This document shows, piece by piece, positions 1 through 8,028 of a stretch of DNA of 64,000 bases. Positions within the stretch are counted from its first letter, which is position 1; every line of letters starts with the position of its first letter. The position numbers and the translations under genes are program-made. The DNA comes from Lachnoanaerobaculum gingivalis (lineage in GTDB: Bacteria > Bacillota > Clostridia > Lachnospirales > Lachnospiraceae). The DNA lies in NCBI RefSeq assembly GCF_003862475.1, contig NZ_RRCO01000001.1, positions 558,001-622,000 of the forward strand, given 5' to 3'. The notes below the pieces were generated by a model, which saw only the letters and a list, made by a program, of their open reading frames with translations, searched no databases and had not been told where the DNA came from.

Positions 1-279
1 TTTATTCTTGCCCCTTTGATACTTCCGGGGTTACTTACAACAGGGATTTTTGCCTTTATCAGAGCGTATGGTGATCTGCTTTTTGCAAGAACATTTATAC
101 TGTCACCTGAAAACAGAACTGTAGCTATGGCACTTACAGACTATCAGTCACTTTATAAGACCACATGGGAAACTCAGATGGCTGCAAGTGTCATCACAAT
201 GATTCCAACACTTATAATATTTATTTTCATTCAAAAATTTCTTATAAAAGGGCTGCTTGGCGACAGCATTAAGGGTTAA
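1..279 (+). CDS. sugar ABC transporter permease, C-terminal fragment
   Basis: The gene enters from the left edge in frame 1 and stops with TAA at 277-279; about 92 residues are visible. The fragment is hydrophobic, with a LAPLILPG-like segment early and a last membrane helix near IPTLIIFIFIQKFLIKG. It ends GLLGDSIKG, typical of MalG/AraQ-type binding-protein-dependent permeases, where the C-terminal KG-G-x-KG pattern is common. It would be the second membrane subunit of a carbohydrate importer whose other genes lie to the left. It is convergent with the sugar phosphorylase at 2352-4061. Only four bases separate its stop from an IS1182 element. The family is fairly sure; the substrate is not visible. 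Confidence 0.7.
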   Translation, partial: FILAPLILPGLLTTGIFAFIRAYGDLLFARTFILSPENRTVAMALTDYQSLYKTTWETQMAASVITMIPTLIIFIFIQKFLIKGLLGDSIKG

Positions 280-330
280 AAAAGGAGCTGTCGGGAAATA
301 CTGAATTTTAATCCCTACAGAACTAAATAG

Positions 331-390
331 AAATATCCTGACAAGTACAAGGCATTTTGGCTTTGTGACTTTGTCAGGATATTTTGTTTT
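331..390. terminator. left subterminal hairpin of IS1182 copy 1, terminator-like
   Basis: Perfect 14-base arms AAATATCCTGACAA (331-344) and TTGTCAGGATATTT (371-384), with further imperfect pairing inside. On the plus strand TGTTTTT follows, so it should stop transcripts running in from the permease gene. On the minus strand TTTCTATTT follows. The same structure is present in copy 2 at about 45851-45904. Confidence 0.7.
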
Positions 391-456
391 TCTATTATGC
401 TGTCTATTTTTGGGCACAAAACCCCCTTGGCTGAGATTTTGCTTTTGCATTTTTTA

Positions 457-2211
457 CTATGCGGTTTTCTCCTGTATTTTTCCTTCAAATTTCTTTAGTT
501 TTGCGTAGAGAAAACGATGATATTTGTTTATATTTCTTCCTATTGCAAAAAGCATAAATTCTTTATATACCTTATCTGAAGAACGATAATTGAAGCGTCG
601 GAAATCTTCATTCTCTTTAATATCTCCAAAATGACCTTCTGTTTGAATAGAGCGTGTCTGTCGTTTCAGAATACCTTTTTCACTCTGTATATTGGCATGT
701 GACTTCTCTCGAAGCTCTTCCCATACTTCATTGATCTTCATCACTTTGTTCTTATCAATATCTTTATCAGGGTTATATTTGTATAAACATTTAGACTTAT
801 GTTCACATCCACTACAGTCTGAACATCCATATACTTCATATGTTTGTGTATAACCATTCTGTTTTTTCTTTTCTGTGTTGATATGTCTCAGTTCACGACC
901 GTCATGACAGATATAGACTTGCTCATCCTCAAATACCATTGTCTTCATGTTGTAGTATTTACCTATATCTTTACTGTATGCTCTTGTTTTTCTTTTCTCA
1001 TGATCCTGCAGTTTTATATAACTGTCTATCTTATTTTCTTTTAGATATAAGAGATTTTTCTCACTACAATAACCGCTGTCTGCCGTCACTTCTTCAAGTA
1101 CTTCTCCAAATGCTTCCTTATGCTTTTCAAGGACCGGAATTAATGTATTATAATCTGTACGATCATTAATTACATAACTATGTACAATAAAATAATTCTC
1201 TACTGCTATCTGTACATTGTATGCCGGCTTTAGCTGCCCGTTCAACATATGATCTTCATTCATTCGCATAAAGGTTGCTTCCAAATCAGTTTTGGAATAG
1301 CTGTTTCTATCTTTCCCCATAATTTCAAAGCATTCTTTATAGCTCATTAATCGCTGTCCACAGTGTTCAAGCTCTTCATAGAGTTGTTGAAGTTTTGGCT
1401 TTCTTTTACCCTTTCCGTTAACAAATACAATACCTTCTCCGTCAGCAATTGTCATAAGATTTTTCTGAAGCTTAAGTATTTCAATAGGCGAGCAGTTATC
1501 AATCTCTATAATACGGTTATTGGATAACTTTTTATGTTTTGTAATCTTTCTTTTTCTGTTCTTTTCAATAATATCTCTAACTCTATCAATCCCGTCAATC
1601 ACAAACATTTGTGCATTTCCAAGCTCGTACTTTTCGCCAAATCCGTTATCTTTTATAAAAGAATTATAGCTTGAATAAAGCTTATCAATAGAATCTAGAA
1701 GACCTGCAAGATGATAATTAATGCTTCCACGCCATACAAAAGTATAACGATTAGCATTAGCTTCTATTTTCGTTCCATCAATAAACAATTCTTTTAATGT
1801 TACAAATCCTTCTTTTTGTAATCGTCTCATAAACTGATAGTTTAAGTCATCCAGGATATCTGAAGTAAGTTTCTTACTTTTAAATTCATAAAAAGCATCT
1901 CTTTTAGGCTTCCTCCCTTGAGTAAGCCAGATAAAAGCGATATCTCTTTCACATAAATCCACAATACGATCAATAGAGCGTATTCCACGCATATTTGCAT
2001 AAGTAATAACTGCATACATCATGATCGGATTGTACCCTGTTCTTCCCTTATCCGAACAATTGGCTAACAGTCCGGAAAAATCTAAATCCTCCATAACTTT
2101 TTTTAGGGTATATACTGGATCGTCATTGGGCAAACTCAATTCATATAAGCTAAAGTTGATTTTCTGTTGACCTATTTCAAAAAAGTCATTATAATAATTA
2201 ACTGTGAGCAT
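457..2211 (-). CDS. IS1182-family transposase (copy 1)
   Basis: 584-residue DDE transposase: an N-terminal DUF772-type domain (GRTGYNPIMM, about residues 55-65), a mid-protein IDGTKIEANANRYTFVWRG block, a DSGYCSEKN block, and the C-terminal Cys cluster CSDCSGCEHKSKC followed by QTEGHFGDIKEN. These match the DUF772 plus DDE_Tnp_1_6 architecture of IS1182. It is intact and differs from copy 2 by about 17 residues. The start at 2211 has no Shine-Dalgarno. A TATAAT lies only six bases before the ATG, so the message may be leaderless. It is read toward the permease gene. Confidence 0.93.
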   Translation of the reverse strand: MLTVNYYNDFFEIGQQKINFSLYELSLPNDDPVYTLKKVMEDLDFSGLLANCSDKGRTGYNPIMMYAVITYANMRGIRSIDRIVDLCERDIAFIWLTQGRKPKRDAFYEFKSKKLTSDILDDLNYQFMRRLQKEGFVTLKELFIDGTKIEANANRYTFVWRGSINYHLAGLLDSIDKLYSSYNSFIKDNGFGEKYELGNAQMFVIDGIDRVRDIIEKNRKRKITKHKKLSNNRIIEIDNCSPIEILKLQKNLMTIADGEGIVFVNGKGKRKPKLQQLYEELEHCGQRLMSYKECFEIMGKDRNSYSKTDLEATFMRMNEDHMLNGQLKPAYNVQIAVENYFIVHSYVINDRTDYNTLIPVLEKHKEAFGEVLEEVTADSGYCSEKNLLYLKENKIDSYIKLQDHEKRKTRAYSKDIGKYYNMKTMVFEDEQVYICHDGRELRHINTEKKKQNGYTQTYEVYGCSDCSGCEHKSKCLYKYNPDKDIDKNKVMKINEVWEELREKSHANIQSEKGILKRQTRSIQTEGHFGDIKENEDFRRFNYRSSDKVYKEFMLFAIGRNINKYHRFLYAKLKKFEGKIQEKTA

Positions 2212-2273
2212 AGTTACATTATAACATGTAACGGAGAAAGATGGTTATCGTTAGCCATCTTTTTTTATGTAAA

Positions 2274-2318
2274 AACTTAGGGAGGAGCGACTCATTTTGA
2301 GTTACTCCTCCCTAAGTT
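2274..2318. terminator. right subterminal hairpin of IS1182 copy 1
   Basis: 21-base arms 2274-2294 and 2298-2318 with a 3-base loop and one mismatch; the core is GGGAGGAGCGACTCA against TGAGTTACTCCTCCC. On the minus strand AGTTTTTAC follows, so it should terminate transcripts leaving the sugar phosphorylase, whose stop codon is 34 bp away. Copy 2 carries the same hairpin at 47800-47832. Confidence 0.7.
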
Positions 2319-2351
2319 ATGACTGCCATTTCCCGACAGCCTCTTTTTATG

Positions 2352-4061
2352 TTATTTATATTGATAAATTTTTTCACCGTTTTTTTCTGCAAAAATCTCA
2401 AAATTAAAGTCTGACAGATCGGCTTTTAGTACCGCTCTTTCCTCTTTATTCTTCCATTCCATAGAAAGCTTACTTCCATCACATTTCATACTAAATTCAC
2501 TCTCATTAGAAAATACAGGGAATGTATGGCGAAATCTAAGCATTTCAAGTTGCTTTTGTACTATTTCGGTTTGTAAGCCTGCCTCCATCTCTTTAGCAGT
2601 CAGGTTTGTGCGGTTAATTTCCTTATGTCCTCCGGCTCCTGCTCTTTTTACCGCTTCGTGATCATTCTTTCCTGCAAAAAGATCTAAATACCACACTTGT
2701 GGCTTTCCCGGCATAAAGATTTGAATAGCTCTTGCAAGAAGCATTCTCTTATCCTCTTCACCCAGTGCACTGTAGTAAGTTGCATTTACTTGATAATATA
2801 CATTCTTTTGACCATGCAAATCCTTTACATATCCACCTCTTTTGACCACAGTATCTATAACAGACTGAATTCTTTCCTCACTGATAAGTCCCTTTAAATC
2901 AAGTAGAGGTATTCCGTCATGACAGCCAAGCATATTTACTACCTGTATCTTCTTTTCCACAAGTTCATCAGCCCATTTTTTTAAGACTTCGCCTGATTGC
3001 TGTTCAAATGCATCTATAATAAGTCCCGGAAGAAAGAAATCATAAGTCATATATCCCTTATTTGCAATCTTCTCATAGATTTTTTCCTCATAGCTTGCGT
3101 GAATCTCAGGTAACAGTCTCACATTGTATTTATCAGCCAATTCTCTCACCTTTGTAAGTACATCCCAAGTGGCAGGCTCATTTAAGAAATTCTTCTCTCC
3201 TACTTCCTTTGGAGCATAGGCAAAAGCATCCAGTCTTACTATCTTTGCACCATAATCTGCCAATGTCTTTAAAGTATTGTCATAAAACTCCCAAACAAGA
3301 GGAGATTTGATATTCAGATCCATCTGTCCGAGATATTTTCTCTCAGACTCAAGTCTTTCACAAAGTGCTTCCTTTTGTTTATCGCTAAGTTTATCTGTAT
3401 AGATATTTGTCTCTTTTAAAATCTCTGCAGGTGATCTGCCTTCTGTAAGTCCTGTATTTAACAGCTTTGCAAGTCCGTCTGCAATACTGTACTGTGCTCC
3501 TGTAATATTTCTGATATCTACAGCATCTAAAGAAGGATATCTTACTTCCTGATAAAAGGTATTCCAATAAGGAACTTCCTTTCCGTCAGGAAATCTAACC
3601 ATCAGTATAGGCAGACCCGGTTTTCTAAAAAACATATCCTTTATAAGCTCAGGTTTTGGCTGTATATAGCCTTCCTCTGTCATTTCTCCACATCCGGCCC
3701 AAAATTTATTCCAATCAATGAAAAAATCTCTGTACTTTGACTTCTCACCGTTTTTTATAATGTCCTGAAACTGCTCAGACAATACTGATGCATGATTTAG
3801 TATAAAATCAAGCTTTAAATCAACTCCAAGTTCATCAAGCTTTTCCAAATCCTCTCTTTTGGCAAGCATTTCATTTAAAGAGTAGTCAATAACCGAAAAT
3901 CCTCTGTCAAGATCTGTATGAAAAAGACTTGGGAGTATATAAAATGATGAAAAAACATCCTTCAGTTCTTTTTTACTGAGGAAATTTGCAATTTCCCCAA
4001 GGTTTCCACCAAGACTGTCAGGATAGGCATTTAGCATAGGTCCGTTATCGTTTCTTTTCAT
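2352..4061 (-). CDS. GH13_18 sugar phosphorylase (sucrose or glucosylglycerate phosphorylase type)
   Basis: Cytosolic TIM-barrel glucoside phosphorylase that would split an alpha-glucoside with phosphate to glucose-1-phosphate. Numbered from the GTG two codons upstream, the nucleophile region is RLDAFAY (Asp280), the acid/base LLPEIH (Glu321) and the third carboxylate GCHDG (Asp384). Early LDFILNH is also typical. At about 569 residues it is longer than classical sucrose phosphorylases (about 480-500) and nearer to the YcjM-like glucosylglycerate phosphorylases, with extra sequence around residues 190-250. The ATG at 4061 is chosen because GAGGTG lies just upstream. The kinase gene ends 10 bp upstream, so the two are co-transcribed. 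The substrate cannot be settled by eye. Confidence 0.8.
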   Translation of the reverse strand: MKRNDNGPMLNAYPDSLGGNLGEIANFLSKKELKDVFSSFYILPSLFHTDLDRGFSVIDYSLNEMLAKREDLEKLDELGVDLKLDFILNHASVLSEQFQDIIKNGEKSKYRDFFIDWNKFWAGCGEMTEEGYIQPKPELIKDMFFRKPGLPILMVRFPDGKEVPYWNTFYQEVRYPSLDAVDIRNITGAQYSIADGLAKLLNTGLTEGRSPAEILKETNIYTDKLSDKQKEALCERLESERKYLGQMDLNIKSPLVWEFYDNTLKTLADYGAKIVRLDAFAYAPKEVGEKNFLNEPATWDVLTKVRELADKYNVRLLPEIHASYEEKIYEKIANKGYMTYDFFLPGLIIDAFEQQSGEVLKKWADELVEKKIQVVNMLGCHDGIPLLDLKGLISEERIQSVIDTVVKRGGYVKDLHGQKNVYYQVNATYYSALGEEDKRMLLARAIQIFMPGKPQVWYLDLFAGKNDHEAVKRAGAGGHKEINRTNLTAKEMEAGLQTEIVQKQLEMLRFRHTFPVFSNESEFSMKCDGSKLSMEWKNKEERAVLKADLSDFNFEIFAEKNGEKIYQYK

Positions 4062-4071
4062 ATTCACCTCA

Positions 4072-4995
4072 CTACATTCCCATAGACTTGCAATACTCAG
4101 GGTAAGTTAATCTCTCACCATTCTTAGCAATTATTATTTTTGCCTTATGTGCCTGATTCTTCAGCATTTCCTGCTCGATCTCAAGTACCATTGTAGTAAA
4201 CGGACTGTCTATTTCACCGTCACGATTTCTTAATAGCCTGTATTCCAAAGTTTCCTGTGGTGTGCTGTGTAAAAGTATCGGAATATCCACTCCCTTATAA
4301 TAATCACTGTTTCCATGCGTCCATTCAATCATAAGAACACCCACGTCTTTGAAATCGATCTCATCATACCAAAGCTCTGTGTTGGTTCTTCCCATTCTCT
4401 TTAACCATATTTTATCCGCACCGGACTTAAACTTATTTAAAATATCTTCGAGCTCTTTAAATGCAAGCTCATTTTCGGTTCCAAGATAACCTTCAAGTGC
4501 CTTATGTCCACCATTTATATATGATTCATACCATGGATATTTTTTGATATTTTCAAGATTGGCATCCTCACCTTCTACCTGTAATGCATGAATTATATCA
4601 AAGCGTTCTTTGGTGTACTCTCCGTCCTTTAGCATTTCCTTAAGAGCACCTTCTCTAAAGAGATGTAATCTCTCTGCATCATTGTACTCTGGAATCCTAT
4701 GAGGATAATTATCTCCTGAAAGTGTGTAGCTTCCAAGTCCTATTTCCTTTAGATAATATGACAGTACTGCAGCTATTCCGGATTTTCCCACTCCTGAGCC
4801 TCCGCATACAGCCACTACTATCTTCTGGCTACCATTTTCTTTCTTTAATTTTTCAATCTCTTCAAGCAAATCAGGAAATATCCTGTTTGCTCTGTCAATA
4901 TGATACTCACTTATAACTACCTTATCTCCCGGCATATCACCCTGTGGAATCTGCTCAGGAAGTACCGGCGGCTTCCAATTTTTAAATTCTTTCAT
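4072..4995 (-). CDS. P-loop kinase linked to the GH13 phosphorylase
   Basis: About 307 residues with a Walker A motif GGSGVGKS at residues 67-74 of the longer reading (ATG at 5001). A putative acidic site SGDNYPHRIPEYNDAER follows, and near the C-terminus VLMIEWTHGNSDYYKGVDI. The fold looks like the uridine kinase/APS-kinase group of P-loop kinases, and such proteins are often labelled adenylylsulfate kinase. There is no sulfate gene nearby. Its tight coupling to the phosphorylase suggests it phosphorylates the sugar or acceptor released, such as glycerate, fructose or another polyol. That is inference. The second in-frame ATG (4995) has better spacing to GAGGTG than the first. Confidence 0.6.
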   Translation of the reverse strand: MKEFKNWKPPVLPEQIPQGDMPGDKVVISEYHIDRANRIFPDLLEEIEKLKKENGSQKIVVAVCGGSGVGKSGIAAVLSYYLKEIGLGSYTLSGDNYPHRIPEYNDAERLHLFREGALKEMLKDGEYTKERFDIIHALQVEGEDANLENIKKYPWYESYINGGHKALEGYLGTENELAFKELEDILNKFKSGADKIWLKRMGRTNTELWYDEIDFKDVGVLMIEWTHGNSDYYKGVDIPILLHSTPQETLEYRLLRNRDGEIDSPFTTMVLEIEQEMLKNQAHKAKIIIAKNGERLTYPEYCKSMGM

Positions 4996-5054
4996 AAGCA
5001 TTCACCTCATATAATAAGTTGTGCCTATTTATAGGATTTTCATCAATATATCCA

Positions 5055-5097
5055 AAAAACAAGCACTCCATATGAAAACTGTTTCATATGGAGTGTA
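5055..5097 (-). terminator. intrinsic terminator after the Rpn-type nuclease gene
   Basis: Perfect 14-base arms CACTCCATATGAAA (5064-5077) and TTTCATATGGAGTG (5082-5095), loop of four. Read on the minus strand it is followed by CTTGTTTTTTGG. It lies 37 bp past the stop of the gene at 5132-6019 and separates it from the kinase-phosphorylase operon. Confidence 0.8.
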
Positions 5098-5131
5098 ACA
5101 TAATATCGGGCTATTTTCTATGTATTTATTT

Positions 5132-6019
5132 TTACATATTTGCATACTTTTTGAATTCTGTATCACTCATACCGGCTCTTTTTGCCGCATCCGAAATACT
5201 TAAAATTCCATCCTTTACCAAAGAAATAAGGACATTTACAGTTCCTTCTTTAATTCCTTCTTCTCTTCCTTTTGCTATTCCCTTTTCTATTCCCCTTGCT
5301 TCTACTCTGTCAAGTACCTCACACATAGTTACATGCTCCTTTCCTTTCACTTCGTTTATAGTCTCTTCAAATCTGTAATCATTAGTCATAGCAGACATCA
5401 GCATCAACAGTTCATCCACATGCTCAATTACTGTATCATCGGCTACATAATTTTTATTAACTCTCATCTGGTAAAGGTAGTCAGCCAGTATCCAAAAGTC
5501 ACTCTCAAACATATCTATCTTTCCTCTGTCAAGATATGCTATTTCAAAGAGATTCATTTTAAAGTCATTCACATATGGTTTGATCATTTCATCTATCTCC
5601 AACAGTTCAAATAAGCTCTTTGGCTGATTCCATCTACTATTATACCCGAAATATAGCACTAATGTAATCACAGGATAAATTACTTCTTTACTGTTCTCTT
5701 TTTTGGCCTGTCTGACATACTCCGCTCCATCATATCCAAAGACCCTCAGCGGCATTCTCTTTTCCGGTTTTATCTGATTTTCCAATTCGAACATTGATAA
5801 TTTTATCTTGCTGTTATGCCAATATTTTGCTATATCTCTATACTGTGTCCTTATCCTGCCATCCATCTTTAAAATACTTCCGGGCGGTACATCTGTCAAG
5901 CTGTCTTCCGTCACCACTCTTTCTCCATTAAATAATAACACATTTATAATATCTGCGAATACATCATTATACCTTTCAAGTGTCTTTTGTGTAATATCTT
6001 TTTCTTTGTTGCCCTTCAT
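5132..6019 (-). CDS. Rpn-family recombination-promoting nuclease / PD-(D/E)XK transposase-like protein
   Basis: 295 residues. The N-terminal 200 residues resemble the PD-(D/E)XK nuclease family (Rpn/YhgA-like, TIGR01784 group), with Asp53 of LKMDGRIR and the FELENQ strand giving the E-x-Q signature. The charged repeat GIEKGIAKGREEGIKEG near residue 245 is typical of clostridial members, and a short helix-rich tail follows. E. coli Rpn proteins promote RecA-independent recombination. The start at 6019 has GGAGG seven bases upstream. A group II intron lies directly upstream in the leader. It is probably an accessory gene and is intact in length. Confidence 0.75.
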   Translation of the reverse strand: MKGNKEKDITQKTLERYNDVFADIINVLLFNGERVVTEDSLTDVPPGSILKMDGRIRTQYRDIAKYWHNSKIKLSMFELENQIKPEKRMPLRVFGYDGAEYVRQAKKENSKEVIYPVITLVLYFGYNSRWNQPKSLFELLEIDEMIKPYVNDFKMNLFEIAYLDRGKIDMFESDFWILADYLYQMRVNKNYVADDTVIEHVDELLMLMSAMTNDYRFEETINEVKGKEHVTMCEVLDRVEARGIEKGIAKGREEGIKEGTVNVLISLVKDGILSISDAAKRAGMSDTEFKKYANM

Positions 6020-6073
6020 ACGACCTCCGTTAATGCGACTGATTTGATTTAATAGAAATGAATATAGAAATAA

Positions 6074-7980
6074 ATCGAGTAGGAGGCGGTGACTAACCGC
6101 CGTCCTCTCACAGCACTGTACGTACGGTTCTCGTATACAGCGCTTTCAATAGTTGACGTGCACAGACTGGTATGCTGTGGCTAAATCATAGAAGCCACTG
6201 TTTATCAGTCTTTCTTTTGTCATTGCCATATTAATAGCAACTGTATTTGTTGTAAACCAATAGCCACGTCTGCTATTTGCCGCTTTCCATGCTAGGTCTT
6301 TTGGAACTCCCATTACCTTAAGATTTCGGTATCTGGTTCTCACACGCTTCCATTGCTTCCATATACACATACGTATTCTGTGATAGAGCCATCCATTAAT
6401 ATCGTTCATGTTATTCTTCATGCTTGCAATTCCATAGTAGTTAAGCCATCCTCTTGCATACACCTTGATTCTTTCAAGACTCGGCTTGATTGACTGACAG
6501 CACTTACGGGAAGAAAGCTCTTTCAGTTTTAACTTAAACTTCTCCCAAGACTTTGCATGAACTCGGACATATATGCCACCTCCGTTCCTTCCCAATGCAA
6601 AGCCAAGGAATTTAAAATTTCGGATTGCAAATACGCTTACAATACGGCTTTTCTCTTTGTTCACTGTGAGTTTCAGCTTATCCTCAAGATACCTCGTACT
6701 GCTCTCTAATAGTCTCTCCGATGCCCTTTTGCTTTTCGCAAGAAGCACTATGTCATCTGCATATCTTATGCATGGGACACCTCGTTTCAAGAACTCCCAG
6801 TCGAACTCATTGAGGTAGATATTCGCAAGCAAAGGGGATATATTCCCTCCTTGTGGCGACCCTTCCTCTGTTTCGATAACCACTCCATTTTCCATTACAC
6901 CACTTTTCAGATACCTCTTGATAAGTTGCACCACACGTTCATCTTTTACGTTTTCCCTCAGAAGGTTGATAAGAATCTCGTGGTTGATTGTATCGAAATA
7001 CTTCGATAAGTCTAGAACTACCGCATATGTGTAGCCCTGTTCAGCGTACTCCTTAACCTTAAGTATTGCTCCTTTTGCGTCTCTGTTTGGACGGTAGCCG
7101 TAACTGCCGTCTGTAAAAAGTGGTTCATAGATTGGAACTAACTGCTGTGTTATCGCCTGTTGAAGTGTACGGTCTATCACTGTTGGTATGCCAAGCTTTC
7201 GCACACCACCATCTGGTTTAGGAATCTCAACTCGTCTTACTGGAGACGGAGTATACTTTCCATGATAGATACGGTTAGTTAACTCCTGTTGATGTTCCTG
7301 AAGGTAAGGAAGTGCCTCTTTGATGGTCATTCCATCGATTCCAGGTGCTCCCTTGTTTGCCTTCACTCTCTTATACGCTCTGTTAAAGTTGTCTTTATTC
7401 AGTATCGCCTCTAAGAGCTTCGGCTGTGCACTGTCTCTTTCTTTCCATATCAGATTGAATGACCTACGCGCTTTTGCATACCCTTTATGTTCCGCACTAT
7501 CTCTCTGTAAACAGCCACTGCTTTTAGTGTTTTCTGCCATGTCTAGTCATTCCTCCTTTCTCAGTCATACTTTAGACTCCTACTGATTCGGTCCTTTGCC
7601 TCTCGACTACTATGACCTCTGCTGACTTCTGTGTGTTCAGCATTGCTTTGGACAATGGTTACCTCTTTCGAGGCATATCACACAGACCTCCCTAGGTACC
7701 ACACGTTTCTTCCTCTCCATATATCTGCCTCATTTATCATGCATGATTCCGTGTAGTTATTGGACTTTGGCTTGTATTGCAGTCTTATCCTCATGCATAA
7801 CCTCATATGAGATTTCTGTTCGTCAGACCGGAGATTTGCCCATGAGTTAGTATCTTCCTCATATCCAGCTTCCTTCAGATTCGAGGTCACCCTCGACACC
7901 CTTGCCTTCGACTATATCCTTCCCACTACCGGGCGGATTCGGGACTTTAACCCGTTAGAAACGTGCGCCGCTAGGCGCAC
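6074..7980 (-). mobile_element. group II intron (probably IIC-like)
   Basis: On the minus strand the intron starts GTGCGCC at 7980 and ends ..CTCGAT at about 6074, giving about 1.9 kb. Domain V is visible at about 6110-6143: an AGCGC..GTATAC arm, a GAGAACCG tip and a GTACAGTGCT return arm. A GC-rich hairpin consistent with domain VI follows (GGCGG...CCGCC, 6085-6102). The reverse transcriptase lies inside. The 5' exon is a long hairpin ending CCCCTTTTATT, i.e. a terminator-like stem and T-tract. This is where IIC introns insert. The exact 3' boundary is by eye. Confidence 0.85.
6146..7540 (-). CDS. ltrA: group II intron reverse transcriptase/maturase
   Basis: 464 residues. The reverse transcriptase core runs from about residue 60 to 320: KGAPGIDG, RVEIPKPDGGVRKLGIP, DLSKYFDTINH, EGSPQGGNISPLLANIYLNEFD, and the catalytic IRYADDIV box near residue 260. 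A maturase/X domain follows (VYARGWLNYYG). There is no HNH endonuclease domain, so mobility would rely on nicked or structured single-stranded target DNA. The length is normal and the frame is intact. It lies entirely within the intron between domain IV boundaries and is read in the intron's direction. Confidence 0.95.
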   Translation of the reverse strand: MAENTKSSGCLQRDSAEHKGYAKARRSFNLIWKERDSAQPKLLEAILNKDNFNRAYKRVKANKGAPGIDGMTIKEALPYLQEHQQELTNRIYHGKYTPSPVRRVEIPKPDGGVRKLGIPTVIDRTLQQAITQQLVPIYEPLFTDGSYGYRPNRDAKGAILKVKEYAEQGYTYAVVLDLSKYFDTINHEILINLLRENVKDERVVQLIKRYLKSGVMENGVVIETEEGSPQGGNISPLLANIYLNEFDWEFLKRGVPCIRYADDIVLLAKSKRASERLLESSTRYLEDKLKLTVNKEKSRIVSVFAIRNFKFLGFALGRNGGGIYVRVHAKSWEKFKLKLKELSSRKCCQSIKPSLERIKVYARGWLNYYGIASMKNNMNDINGWLYHRIRMCIWKQWKRVRTRYRNLKVMGVPKDLAWKAANSRRGYWFTTNTVAINMAMTKERLINSGFYDLATAYQSVHVNY

Positions 7981-7983
7981 AAT

Positions 7984-8028
7984 AAAAGGGGATGTGAAAA
8001 AACTCGATTGAGTTTTTTCGCATCTCCC
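7984..8028 (-). terminator. hairpin at the end of the 1784-bp IS, target of the intron
   Basis: Arms of about 22 bases (AAAAGGGGATGTGAAAAAAC side and its partner ending CATCTCCCTTTT) with two mismatches and a GATT loop. Read on the minus strand it ends in CCCCTTTTATT, so it is an intrinsic terminator for the transposase transcript. The group II intron starts directly after this T-tract. Confidence 0.75.

Larger units (their letters stand above)
284..2343 (-). mobile_element. IS1182-family insertion sequence, copy 1
   Basis: A 2060-bp element. The left end reads GGAGCTGTCGGGAAAT and the reverse complement of the right end GAGGCTGTCGGGAAAT; the second copy (45804-47863, also 2060 bp) has the cleaner GGGGCTGTCGGGAAAT at both ends. 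One transposase gene fills it on the minus strand. Strong hairpins lie just inside each end (331-384 and 2274-2318). A-runs and T-runs flank the ends, and no clear target duplication can be seen. It sits exactly between two convergent stop codons: 4 bp after the permease stop and 8 bp after the phosphorylase stop. Confidence 0.9.

Noticed and set aside
148-450. 100-codon minus-strand frame across the left end of IS1182 copy 1
   Set aside because: It crosses the element boundary and runs antisense to the permease gene; chance frame.
4072-4995. Calling the P-loop kinase adenylylsulfate kinase
   Set aside because: There are no sulfate-assimilation neighbours, and the context is a sugar phosphorylase.
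7678-7899. 73-codon minus-strand frame upstream of the intron reverse transcriptase
   Set aside because: It lies in the structural RNA part of the group II intron (domains I-III) and has no protein-like features.
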